This document shows, one piece after another, positions 25,726 to 33,451 of a stretch of 62,858 bases of DNA. The stretch comes from Kineosporia sp. R_H_3 (GTDB taxonomy: Bacteria; Actinomycetota; Actinomycetes; Actinomycetales; Kineosporiaceae). Location of the stretch: positions 1 through 62,858 of the forward strand of contig NZ_MWLL01000197.1 in assembly GCF_002198675.1 (NCBI RefSeq), in the 5' to 3' direction. Position 1 is the stretch's first letter, and each line of letters starts with the position of its first letter. Under the pieces are notes generated by a model, which saw nothing but the letters and a program-made list of their open reading frames with translations, was not told the origin of the DNA and did not search any database. The translations under genes and the position numbers were made by a program.

Positions 25726-26199
25726 TCAAGCCCCGGACCGCTGCACCTCGGTCAGGAGGCCTTGCTCGTCACGGCGCCACAGCACCCCGCCGCTGTCGAG
25801 GAACTCGACCTCGACCGGTTCCGGGGAGAAGTACGACCTTGCCCACTCCCGCGGTGCCGGCCGCCGCACCGTCTGCCCTGGCGGCACCAGCCCGATGAAC
25901 TCAGCCTCGGAATCGTCGCCCGCCCCGGGGGCCTGGTTCGACAGTGACACCTCGTAAATCGGCATCCCGCTGGCGTTGTGCACATGGAACGCGAGCTGCT
26001 GCACGCCGTTGCCGTCACGGTGCGGCTCGAGCCATGCGCTGACCATGACGGCCTGCCCGCGTCGCCGCTCGTCGTCCGCATGCTCCTCACGGCGGTGCTC
26101 CTTGCGGAGCAGGACCATCCCGACAGCGAATGCGCCGACGGTCCCGACGGAGGAGAACACGTCTGCGGCGGTGCTGATCCAGCTTCCGTCCCCGGCCAT
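25726..26199 (-). CDS. Single-pass membrane protein, unknown function
   Basis: 157 residues. One N-terminal membrane segment (VGTVGAFAVGMVLLRKEHRRE) is followed by a charged stretch (EEHADDERRRG) and a C-terminal beta-rich domain (LAFHVHNASGMPIYEVSLSN), which resembles the immunoglobulin-like cytosolic domains of similar proteins from mobile elements. The ATG at 26199 lies 9 bases past the Nudix stop, so the two are probably co-transcribed. No catalytic motif is visible. Confidence 0.65.
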   Translation of the reverse strand: MAGDGSWISTAADVFSSVGTVGAFAVGMVLLRKEHRREEHADDERRRGQAVMVSAWLEPHRDGNGVQQLAFHVHNASGMPIYEVSLSNQAPGAGDDSEAEFIGLVPPGQTVRRPAPREWARSYFSPEPVEVEFLDSGGVLWRRDEQGLLTEVQRSGA

Positions 26200-26207
26200 G
26201 CGCTGAG

Positions 26208-26684
26208 TCAGCCCAGGTACGGCGACGGACGGCGCTCGAGCAGGTGCTTGACACGCAGCCGCATCGACCGGTCCATCTGCCGCTCGGCCAGCTCGCCAGG
26301 AGCTAGCCACAGCACCTCACGCGACTCGCTGCTCGCAGCCAACTCCCCACCGACAACACGAGCCGTGAACAGCACGCTGAACTCCTGCCGAACCTCGTCG
26401 TTACTCGTGTAGTGGATGAGGTGCTTCGGATCGGTGTAGATGCCCACAAGCCCGGTGATCTCGCAGTCGATCCCGGTCTCCTCCTTGGTCTCGCGCACCC
26501 CGCACTGCGGCAGCGACTCCCCGAAGTCCTGGGCGCCTCCGGGCAACGCCCAGTTGTCGTTGTCAGTGCGGTGGATGACGAGGATTTGTCCCTGGTCGTC
26601 GATGACCGCCACGTTCGCGGACGGCACGATGCTGTTCGCCGCAGGGGCTGCCGGGTCGTCGTAGTGGTCGATGCGCCGTGCCAC
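26208..26684 (-). CDS. Nudix hydrolase (possibly Pif-like transfer-immunity protein)
   Basis: 158 residues. The Nudix box is complete: GGAQDFGESL...VRETKEETGI (GX5EX7REUXEEXGU, about 63-86). The enzyme cleaves nucleoside diphosphate-linked compounds. In the actinomycete element pSAM2 a Nudix protein, Pif, gives immunity against redundant transfer; the similar setting makes that role possible here, but it is inference. The GTG at 26684 has GAGGAG 6 bases upstream. It is followed by a membrane protein gene in the same direction and preceded by HTH paralogue 2. Confidence 0.85.
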   Translation of the reverse strand: MARRIDHYDDPAAPAANSIVPSANVAVIDDQGQILVIHRTDNDNWALPGGAQDFGESLPQCGVRETKEETGIDCEITGLVGIYTDPKHLIHYTSNDEVRQEFSVLFTARVVGGELAASSESREVLWLAPGELAERQMDRSMRLRVKHLLERRPSPYLG

Positions 26685-26701
26685 AGGTTCTCCTCGAGAC
26701 G

Positions 26702-27436
26702 TCAGTCGAGCGGCTTCGCGTCGGCCCATACCTTCTCGAAGCTGTCGAGGTAGGTCGTCACGAGGTCCCCGCCGGCGATCCGGCGCAGGTGCATGACCGG
26801 CGCGAGCGACGCCACCGCCCCGTACACGTGGGTGTTGACCAGCAGCTCGTCGTCCGCCCAGTACATCGAGTTGTAGAGCGGCGTCGAGTGCAGACGGATC
26901 TCTACGCCGTCCTGCGCGCGCAGCGGCTTGAACAAAGAGATGACGTTGCGGATCTTGCCGACAAGGGCGTCGTCGATCCCCTCCGCCTGCGACCGCTCGA
27001 GCACCTCGGCACTGTCTGGATCGCCGATGAGGATCCGCACCCGGACGCCGGCGGCCGCCTTCTGACGGAACATCGCGAGCATTCCCGGGTCGTCAGCGAG
27101 GAAGAACCCGCTGTAGACGAGGATGCCGATGTCCTCCTCGGCCTCGCCGAACAGCCGGCCCCAGATGTCGCGCGGCACGGTCCACCGGTGCGGATAGACG
27201 GTGAGGATCTCGCTCTCGGCGGCGTCTGCGAGCTGGGCGTCGGAGAGGGCCTGCGGCCACAGGTAGGTCTCCTCGACCCCGAGCGCCATGGCAACGGCGT
27301 AGCGGCTGCGGCGGTACGGGACGCGGCCACCGATCCAGCGCTCGACGGTCTTGGCGTCCACCTCGACCTGCTCGGCAAGCTGCTCGAGGGTCAGCCCGCG
27401 CTGCAGGAGTGTGGCTCGCAGCCGCTCGTTCGCCAT
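26702..27436 (-). CDS. XRE HTH regulator with C-terminal phospholipase D-like (DUF5919-type) domain, paralogue 2
   Basis: 244 residues. The HTH reads LTLEQLAEQVEVDAKTVERW (about 15-34). The C-terminal domain ends in RLHSTPLYNSMYWADDELLVNTHVYG and YLDSFEKVWADAKP (parts), aligned with paralogue 1. It may sense a small molecule or lipid through a degenerate PLD fold. The upstream region carries at least five GGGACG boxes in both orientations, a strong sign of cooperative autoregulation. It is divergent from the start of the conjugation operon and is the best candidate for its master repressor. Confidence 0.82.
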   Translation of the reverse strand: MANERLRATLLQRGLTLEQLAEQVEVDAKTVERWIGGRVPYRRSRYAVAMALGVEETYLWPQALSDAQLADAAESEILTVYPHRWTVPRDIWGRLFGEAEEDIGILVYSGFFLADDPGMLAMFRQKAAAGVRVRILIGDPDSAEVLERSQAEGIDDALVGKIRNVISLFKPLRAQDGVEIRLHSTPLYNSMYWADDELLVNTHVYGAVASLAPVMHLRRIAGGDLVTTYLDSFEKVWADAKPLD

Positions 27437-27454
27437 GGCCCCCGGTCCGCCGTA

Positions 27455-27506
27455 CGTCCCTATTCGTCCCAGGGACGTCCTGGGACGCGATCACGCTAAC
27501 GGGACG
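27455..27506. promoter_or_regulatory. Cluster of five GGGACG boxes before the conjugation operon
   Basis: CGTCCC at 27455 and 27465 and GGGACG at 27472, 27482 and 27501. The steps of 10 bases put pairs on one helix face, and the two orientations form a palindromic array. It lies between HTH paralogue 2 and the rightward transfer operon. The CGCTAAC hexamer next to the array also occurs at the boxes near 25035. Confidence 0.65.
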
Positions 27507-27566
27507 TCTTCGAGGCGTCCAGCCGCGTGGTGATCACGTCCCTGCCGTGCGCGCCATCGTCGTGCC

Positions 27567-27755
27567 ATGACGAACAACGACCCTCCGGTCGAGACGGAGG
27601 AGGCAGCCGACCCAGAGCCCTCACCAGACGTCGACCCCGCCGTCGCGGCGCTGCTCGCCGAGGTCTTCCCGCACCTGTCCCCCACCGTCGTCGCCCGGGT
27701 CCTCGGGCTGACGATCCGCCCATCCACCAAAAACACAGAAGGGCCGCACCAGTGA
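27567..27755 (+). CDS. Small acidic protein at the head of the transfer operon
   Basis: 62 residues. An acidic N-terminus precedes a helical region (VDPAVAALLAEVFPHLSPTVVARVLGL). Its stop overlaps the start of the next gene by 4 bases. It has no membrane segment and no family I recognise. It is the first gene after the GGGACG operator array. Confidence 0.6.
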   Translation: MTNNDPPVETEEAADPEPSPDVDPAVAALLAEVFPHLSPTVVARVLGLTIRPSTKNTEGPHQ

Positions 27756-27913
27756 CCGATCCCCTGGCGCTGATGCTCATCGGCCTCATCGTCGGCGGCG
27801 TCTGCATCGCCTACTGGCGGGTCATCGTCGCCGTCCTCGCGCTCCTCGTCCTGGGCGTCTTCGCCGTCGGCCTCATCACCGTCGTCGAGTCCATCCAGCA
27901 GCTCACGCAGTGA
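27752..27913 (+). CDS. Small two-helix membrane protein
   Basis: 53 residues, almost entirely two membrane helices (LALMLIGLIVGGVCIAYW and VIVAVLALLVLGVFAVGLI). The GTG overlaps the stop of the previous gene by 4 bases. Size and position before the pilin-like gene suggest a minor subunit of the conjugation channel; this is inferred. Confidence 0.6.
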   Translation: MTDPLALMLIGLIVGGVCIAYWRVIVAVLALLVLGVFAVGLITVVESIQQLTQ

Positions 27914-28009
27914 CCGCGCGCCGGCCCGAGCCCGGCGCATCCCACCGCCTTCTGAATGTCCGCGTACGGTGTTACCGTCGCCATGCGCTGAAATGAATGG
28001 AGAAGAGCA

Positions 28010-28312
28010 ATGCATCAGCTCACCTGGTTCACCACGGAACTCCTCGGCCTCGCCGCTGCGGCAGTCCCCAACCCCGCACCCGTCGCGCCCCCTGGCCTCA
28101 GCGGGCCGGCCGACCTGCTGCTCGGCTGGCTCAAGTGGGTCGGCATGGTCGCCGGCGTCGTCGGGTTCGGCGTCTGCGCGATCATGATGATCCTGGGGCG
28201 CCGCAACCGGTCGAACATGGCCGTGGACGGCGCATCCGGCATCCCCTGGGTGCTCGGCGGTCTGTCCCTCCTGAGCCTCGCGTCCGGCCTCGTCGGCGCG
28301 GTCCTCTCCTGA
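28010..28312 (+). CDS. VirB2/TrbC-like small membrane protein of the conjugation system
   Basis: 100 residues. An N-terminal helix that could be a signal sequence is followed by two membrane helices (WLKWVGMVAGVVGFGVCAIMMI and VLGGLSLLSLASGLVGAVL, the second at the C-terminus) and a short basic loop (GRRNRSN). This pilin-like plan and its place before the VirB8- and VirB6-like genes point to a pilus or channel subunit. GGAGAAG lies 8 bases before the ATG. It is preceded by a 96-base gap that may hold a promoter. Confidence 0.65.
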   Translation: MHQLTWFTTELLGLAAAAVPNPAPVAPPGLSGPADLLLGWLKWVGMVAGVVGFGVCAIMMILGRRNRSNMAVDGASGIPWVLGGLSLLSLASGLVGAVLS

Positions 28313-28342
28313 CCGGCGACCGACGAGCCTCGGGGGGACACG

Positions 28343-29113
28343 ATGACCAACACCTACCGACCCAGCCCGCAGTCGCGCACCACGCGACCGCTCGACAAGC
28401 CCGCCTGGCGTCGCCTGCCCGTCGTCCTCGGGACACTCGCGAGCGGTGCCGTCATCCTCGTCGGTGCGACGACGTTCCTCCTGCCGGACGACGCAGCCCG
28501 CCCCGAGCGGGACAACGCCGTCGCACGTATCGAGACCATGACCGCCGCGCCCGCGCCGTCCGCCATCACGGACATCACCTGGACCGAGGTCGCCGGCGTC
28601 TCGCTCCCGTTCTCCCGCACCCACGGTCCGCGGCTGACCCGTGACAGCGCCGCCGGCGGCTACTCGAGGAGCACGACCGGCGCCGCCCTCGCAGCCGTCC
28701 AGGTCGTCGTCCGCACCAGCGCCGCCGCCGGGCCCAGGATCTACGCGCCCGTTCTCGCCACCCAGGTGACCGGCGCCGACTTGCCCTCGATGCGGCTCGC
28801 CGTCAACGACGAGTACCAGCGTCTGCGGGCGCAGGCCGGTGTCGCGGACGGCGAACCCGTCCCCACCGGGGGCAGCGCGCAGGTGCTCGGCTACGTCGTC
28901 CGGGGCATCGACCTCCGGGACGGGACGGCGACCATCGATGTCGTCCTGACGTCGCCAGAGCTCAGCTCCTCCTCGAGATCCGTCGGCTTCCGAGTCGAGT
29001 TGCGCTGGCAGAACGACGACTGGCGGGTCGTCGCCCCCGCCAACGGTGACTGGGGCACCGGCGCCACGGCGTTGGGCGCCGTCCCCGACGGCCTCGTCGA
29101 GTACGGCGGCTGA
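28343..29113 (+). CDS. VirB8/TcpC-like conjugation protein
   Basis: 256 residues. One N-terminal membrane segment (LPVVLGTLASGAVILVGATTFLL, about 25-47) is followed by an extracytoplasmic domain with NTF2-like character (VRTSAAAGPRIYAPVLAT; FRVELRWQNDDWRVVAPANG near the end). In Gram-positive conjugation systems this plan belongs to VirB8/TcpC proteins that assemble the channel. The stop is followed within 2 bases by the next gene. Sequence similarity to named families is weak, so the assignment rests on layout and context. Confidence 0.65.
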   Translation: MTNTYRPSPQSRTTRPLDKPAWRRLPVVLGTLASGAVILVGATTFLLPDDAARPERDNAVARIETMTAAPAPSAITDITWTEVAGVSLPFSRTHGPRLTRDSAAGGYSRSTTGAALAAVQVVVRTSAAAGPRIYAPVLATQVTGADLPSMRLAVNDEYQRLRAQAGVADGEPVPTGGSAQVLGYVVRGIDLRDGTATIDVVLTSPELSSSSRSVGFRVELRWQNDDWRVVAPANGDWGTGATALGAVPDGLVEYGG

Positions 29114-29114
29114 C

Positions 29115-30398
29115 ATGGTCTGCCAGCCTCTGGTCCCGGCCACGTGCGTCGTGGACAGCGCGGGGAACGCCATCGGCGGCGCCGTGTCGTCGACGCTCGG
29201 CAACACCTTCGCCGACTCGATGCGGGACGGCGCGACCTGGGTGATCAAGACGACGATCGCGTGGTGGATCGAGGTTCCGGCGATCGACCTGGGCCGCACT
29301 CCGGTCGACGCGATCCGCGGGTACGTGCTCTGGCTCGCGATCGTCGTGTCGGTGGTCGGGGTGATGTGGCAGGCGATCCTGCTCATGCTGTCCCGCCGTC
29401 CCGAGCCACTCCTGAACGTCGGCCGAGGCCTGTTCTACGTCGCGCTGTGGAGCTCGATCGGCGTCGTCGGGCCGGCCGCTGCGCTGCGGGCAGGCGACGC
29501 GTTCTCGGTCTGGGTCCTCGACAGCGCTGCCGGCGGCCAGGCGACCGACCGGCTCGTCGCGCTGGCCAGCCTCAGCGCGATCCAGTCCCCCGGCGCGGTG
29601 ACGATCCTCGGGCTGCTCATGATGCTCGCCGGACTCGTCCAGGCAATCCTCATGCTCTTCCGAGAAGGCGCCGTCGTCATCCTCAGCGGGGTCGTCGTCC
29701 TCGCGGCCGCCGGCTCCTTCACCAATGCGACCCGCCCGTGGCTGCCGCGCGTCCTCGGCTGGATGCTCGCGCTCATCACCTACAAGCCGGCCGCAGCGCT
29801 CGTCTACGCGGCCGCCCTGGCACTTACTGGCCAGGGCGACGACCCCCGCACCGTCGTCGTCGGCCTGACGATGATGCTGCTCGCGATCATCGCCCTTCCG
29901 GTGCTGATGAAGTTCTTCACCTGGACGACGGGCGCCGCGACGTCCGGGGGCGGCGGCGGTCTGGCCGCTCTCGCCGCAGGCTCGGCCGCCGCGATCCACG
30001 CCCGCGCGGCCTTCGAGAGCACCCCGAGCAACGGCGGAGCCGCCGCCACCCAGGCGGCCGCCGTCCGTGGCGACCTGGGACCGCCCTCCGGTCCAGCCCC
30101 CACCGGCGCGACGTCCGCGTTCCGTGGGACCTCGAACGCCGCACCGCCCGAATCCCCCGCGGGCGGTGCGGCCCCATCCCCCGTTGCGTGGACGTCGACC
30201 GCCAGCAGCCCATCTGCTGCGGCGGCGTCCACGGCCGCCGCCTCAGGTACGGCGACGACTGCTGCGGGCTCCACATCAGCCGCGGCCGCCGGCCCGATCG
30301 GCGCCGTCTACCTCGCGGGCCAGGCAGCCGCCGGCACCGCGTCCGCCGCGGGCCGGGCCGCCGGCGCCGCCCTCACCGACGACGAAGGATCCCGATGA
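29115..30398 (+). CDS. VirB6/TrbL-like polytopic channel protein
   Basis: 427 residues. Six or seven membrane helices fill residues about 40-285 (for example YVLWLAIVVSVVGVMWQAIL and a helix with ILGLLMMLAGLVQAILMLF). The C-terminal 140 residues are a flexible, Ala/Ser/Pro/Gly-rich tail, probably cytoplasmic or disordered. This is the SCO6881-type neighbour of SCO6880-family genes and corresponds to VirB6. The ATG overlaps the previous operon gene closely (2-base gap), and its stop overlaps the next start by 4 bases. Confidence 0.8.
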   Translation: MVCQPLVPATCVVDSAGNAIGGAVSSTLGNTFADSMRDGATWVIKTTIAWWIEVPAIDLGRTPVDAIRGYVLWLAIVVSVVGVMWQAILLMLSRRPEPLLNVGRGLFYVALWSSIGVVGPAAALRAGDAFSVWVLDSAAGGQATDRLVALASLSAIQSPGAVTILGLLMMLAGLVQAILMLFREGAVVILSGVVVLAAAGSFTNATRPWLPRVLGWMLALITYKPAAALVYAAALALTGQGDDPRTVVVGLTMMLLAIIALPVLMKFFTWTTGAATSGGGGGLAALAAGSAAAIHARAAFESTPSNGGAAATQAAAVRGDLGPPSGPAPTGATSAFRGTSNAAPPESPAGGAAPSPVAWTSTASSPSAAAASTAAASGTATTAAGSTSAAAAGPIGAVYLAGQAAAGTASAAGRAAGAALTDDEGSR

Positions 30399-31870
30399 CC
30401 ACCACCACCGACACCTCACGCCCGGCCGTCCGCACGTACGGCGGCTGGCGCAAGGCCCGCGGCATCGGACTGTTCGGCGTCGGCCCCGCCGGCACCGTCG
30501 TCGTCCTGGCCTGCGTTGTCGTCCCTCTGATGCTCGCCTCGCTCGACCTCGCCATGGGTGCGCTGGCTCTCGTGCCTGCTGCGGCCGTGGCCGGGCTGAC
30601 GATCGCCCGCTTCGACGACCTCACGCTCGCGCAGACCGTCGCACGCCGCCTCCGCTGGGCCTGGGCGGTTCGCCGTGGCTGGACGACGTACCGCGCGCAG
30701 ACCGTCGTCGAGCGCGCGTCGGCCTGGGACCTGCCCGGCGTCCTCGCCCCGACCCGGCTGCTGTCGGCCGCCGACGATCGCGGCGGCACATTAGGCCTGG
30801 TCTGGAACCGCCGCACCGGCCACCTGACTGCGACCCTGCGCTGCGCCGCGACCTCCACCTGGCTCGTGGACAGCCACGATGCCGACGGCTGGGTCGCCAA
30901 CTGGCACTCCTGGCTGGCATCGCTCGGCTACCTGCCGATGGTCCGCAGCGTGGCCGTCACCGTCGACACCGCACCCGAGCCCGGCACCGCCCTGCAGGAC
31001 GCCATCCTGCCGCGGATCGCACCCGACGCACCGGACGACGTCCGCCGCCTCATGCACGAGCTCGTCGCCCGCTCCCCCGCTGCCTCGGCCGACGTCGACA
31101 CCCGCGTCAGCGTGACCTTCGACCCCGCCGCTGCCGCCCCGCGGCTGCGCGACCTCGACGACGCCGTCGACGAGATCTCCCGGCAGCTCACCGGCCTCGA
31201 GTCGTCCCTCGCGACGTGCGGCGTCACGGTGCTCGGCCGCGCATCCGCCGACGACATCGCCGGCATCGTCCGGACGGCGTTCGACCCCGCCGCCCGCGGG
31301 GACGTCCAGCGAGCCCTCGCCGGCCATAACCCGGACGGCGAGGCGCTCGACTGGGCGGACGCCGGCCCCGTCGCCGCCGACGAGCACTGGGACCACTACC
31401 GCCACGACGGCGGCGTCTCCGTGACCTGGGGCTGGCGCGAAGCACCGCGCCAACACGTGACGTCCGGGGTCCTCACCCGGCTGCTGTCCCCCGGCCGGTT
31501 CCCCAAGCGCGTCACCCTGGTCTACTGTCCGCTGCCCGCCGTTGAGGCTGCGCGGGTGCTCGAGGCGCAGGTAAACGCGGCCGCGTTCCGCGACGCGTAC
31601 CGGCGGGCGCAGCGGCGCGACGAATCGGCCCGGGACGTCGCAGACCGGCTGCAGGCACAGCGAGCGGCCGTCGAGGAGGCCCAGGGCGCCGGGCTCGTCG
31701 TCCTCGCCCTGTACGTGACGGCAACCGCCCGCCAGGAGAACGACCTGCCCGCGGTCGTCTCCGAGGTCGAGGCCCGCGCCGACCAGAGCAAGATCCAGCT
31801 CCGCCGCCTCGTCGGCAGCCAGTCCGCAGCCTTCGCCACGACGCTGCCCTGCGGCGTCCCGGCCCTCTGA
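30395..31870 (+). CDS. SCO6880-family conjugation protein
   Basis: 491 residues. Two membrane helices near the N-terminus (about 27-70, PrgI-like) are followed by a long soluble part resembling the N-terminal domain of VirB4. The ending RRLVGSQSAAFATTLPCGV (about 470-488) is the family's characteristic segment. No Walker motif is present; the ATPase is the next gene. It therefore looks like a PrgI-VirB4N fusion split from its ATPase. It sits at the cytoplasmic side of the transfer channel. The ATG follows AAGGAT, overlapping the previous stop. Confidence 0.85.
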   Translation: MTTTTDTSRPAVRTYGGWRKARGIGLFGVGPAGTVVVLACVVVPLMLASLDLAMGALALVPAAAVAGLTIARFDDLTLAQTVARRLRWAWAVRRGWTTYRAQTVVERASAWDLPGVLAPTRLLSAADDRGGTLGLVWNRRTGHLTATLRCAATSTWLVDSHDADGWVANWHSWLASLGYLPMVRSVAVTVDTAPEPGTALQDAILPRIAPDAPDDVRRLMHELVARSPAASADVDTRVSVTFDPAAAAPRLRDLDDAVDEISRQLTGLESSLATCGVTVLGRASADDIAGIVRTAFDPAARGDVQRALAGHNPDGEALDWADAGPVAADEHWDHYRHDGGVSVTWGWREAPRQHVTSGVLTRLLSPGRFPKRVTLVYCPLPAVEAARVLEAQVNAAAFRDAYRRAQRRDESARDVADRLQAQRAAVEEAQGAGLVVLALYVTATARQENDLPAVVSEVEARADQSKIQLRRLVGSQSAAFATTLPCGVPAL

Positions 31871-31879
31871 GGCAGCGAG

Positions 31880-33451
31880 ATGACCACGACCACCACCCAC
31901 CCGGGCGGCGTGCCGCTCGTCGCGACCGGCACCAGCACCGCCGTACCGACCCGGTCGTCCGTCGCACCACTGCTCGGCTGGCCAGGCCCGAACAGCGGCC
32001 GCGCCGCACAACGAGCCGACGTGGTTGCCTACCAGGCAACCACCGTCCAGGCCTGCGGCCTGTTCCCCTTCACTGCCGGATCGGGCTCGCCGTCCGCCGG
32101 CGTCCCGTTCGGCCGCCACATGACCTGGGGCGAGGTCGTCTGCTGCGACCCCTTCGCCTGGATGGACGCCGGCCTCACGACGAACCGCGGCGTCTTCCTC
32201 CTCGGCCAGCCCGGTACCGGCAAGTCCAGCGCCGGCAAGCGGATCTGCCGTGGACTCATGGCCTTCGGCGCCGTCCCGCTGTTCCTCGGCGACGCCAAGC
32301 CCGACTACACCGCCGTCGTCCGCTCCGCCGGCGGCCAGGTCATCCGCATCGGCCGCGGCCTCGACCGCATCAACCCGCTGGACGCCGGCCCGCTCGGCGC
32401 AGCGTTGGCCAGACTCTCCGGCCCGGCAGCCGACCGGCTCCGCCTCGAGGTTCGCGGCCGCCGGCTGACCGCCACTCTCGCGCTCTGCTCCCTCGTCCGC
32501 ACCGACGCCCCGATGACCAACTCCGAGGAGACCGTCATCGGCGCCGCCGTCGACCTGCTTGCCGACCGTCTCCCCGCCGGCACCGAGCCGACCGTCCCCG
32601 ACGTCCTCGCTGTCATCCGCGAGGGCCACGGCCGGCTCGTCTCCGCCGCCGAGGTCGACTCCCCCGACGAGTACCGCGCTGAGACTCGCCGCCTGCGCCA
32701 GACGCTCCGGATGCTCTGCGAGGGTTCCCTCAAGGGGGTCTTCGACGGCCCCACCACCCAGCCGATCGACCTCACCGCACCGGCCGTCTCCATCGACATC
32801 TCCGCCGTCACCTCCGCCGGCGACACCCTGCTCTCCGCCGCGATGCTGTCGACCTGGTCGTACGGCTTCGCCGTCATCGACGCCTCGACCGCCCTCGCCG
32901 ACGCCGGGCTCGCCCCACCACGCCGGTACGTCGCCGTCCTAGACGAGCTCTGGCGTGCATTGCGCGGCGCCCCCGGCCTCGTCGACCACGCCGACGCCCT
33001 GACCCGCGTCTACCGCGGCCGCGACGTCGCGCACATGATGATGACCCACTCCCTCGACGACCTCGCGGCCCTGCCGACCGAGGCCGACCGCGCGAAGGCC
33101 CGCGGGTTCATCGACCGTTGCGCCATCACCGTTCTCGCAGGGCTGCCGATGCGCGAGCTCGACGAGGTCTCCCGGATCGTCCCGCTCTCGGACGCCGAGA
33201 AGCAGCTCGTCGCCTCGTGGTCCTCCCCCGAGACATGGCAGCCCGGTGCCCGGCATCCGGGGCGCGGGAAGTACCTCCTGAAGACGGGCCAGAGGATAGG
33301 AATCCCGGTTGAGCTTGAGTACGTCGCGGACGAGGCCCAGACGTATGAGACAGACCGCCGCACCGTCTGGACGCCGGACGACGCCACGGCCGCCGTCGCG
33401 TCGCCGCGCGGCGCGACCGGGCTGGTGGACGGGACAGGGTGGCCCCGATGA
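31880..33451 (+). CDS. VirB4-like conjugation ATPase
   Basis: 523 residues. Walker A is GQPGTGKSS (about 109-117), Walker B VAVLDELWRAL (about 351-361), followed by the MMTHSLDDLAAL segment typical of VirB4/TraC ATPases. It drives assembly of the channel and substrate movement, together with the SCO6880 protein encoded 9 bases upstream. The last part (WTPDDATAAVASPRG) is basic and disordered. Its stop overlaps the start of the coupling protein gene by 4 bases. Confidence 0.88.
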   Translation: MTTTTTHPGGVPLVATGTSTAVPTRSSVAPLLGWPGPNSGRAAQRADVVAYQATTVQACGLFPFTAGSGSPSAGVPFGRHMTWGEVVCCDPFAWMDAGLTTNRGVFLLGQPGTGKSSAGKRICRGLMAFGAVPLFLGDAKPDYTAVVRSAGGQVIRIGRGLDRINPLDAGPLGAALARLSGPAADRLRLEVRGRRLTATLALCSLVRTDAPMTNSEETVIGAAVDLLADRLPAGTEPTVPDVLAVIREGHGRLVSAAEVDSPDEYRAETRRLRQTLRMLCEGSLKGVFDGPTTQPIDLTAPAVSIDISAVTSAGDTLLSAAMLSTWSYGFAVIDASTALADAGLAPPRRYVAVLDELWRALRGAPGLVDHADALTRVYRGRDVAHMMMTHSLDDLAALPTEADRAKARGFIDRCAITVLAGLPMRELDEVSRIVPLSDAEKQLVASWSSPETWQPGARHPGRGKYLLKTGQRIGIPVELEYVADEAQTYETDRRTVWTPDDATAAVASPRGATGLVDGTGWPR

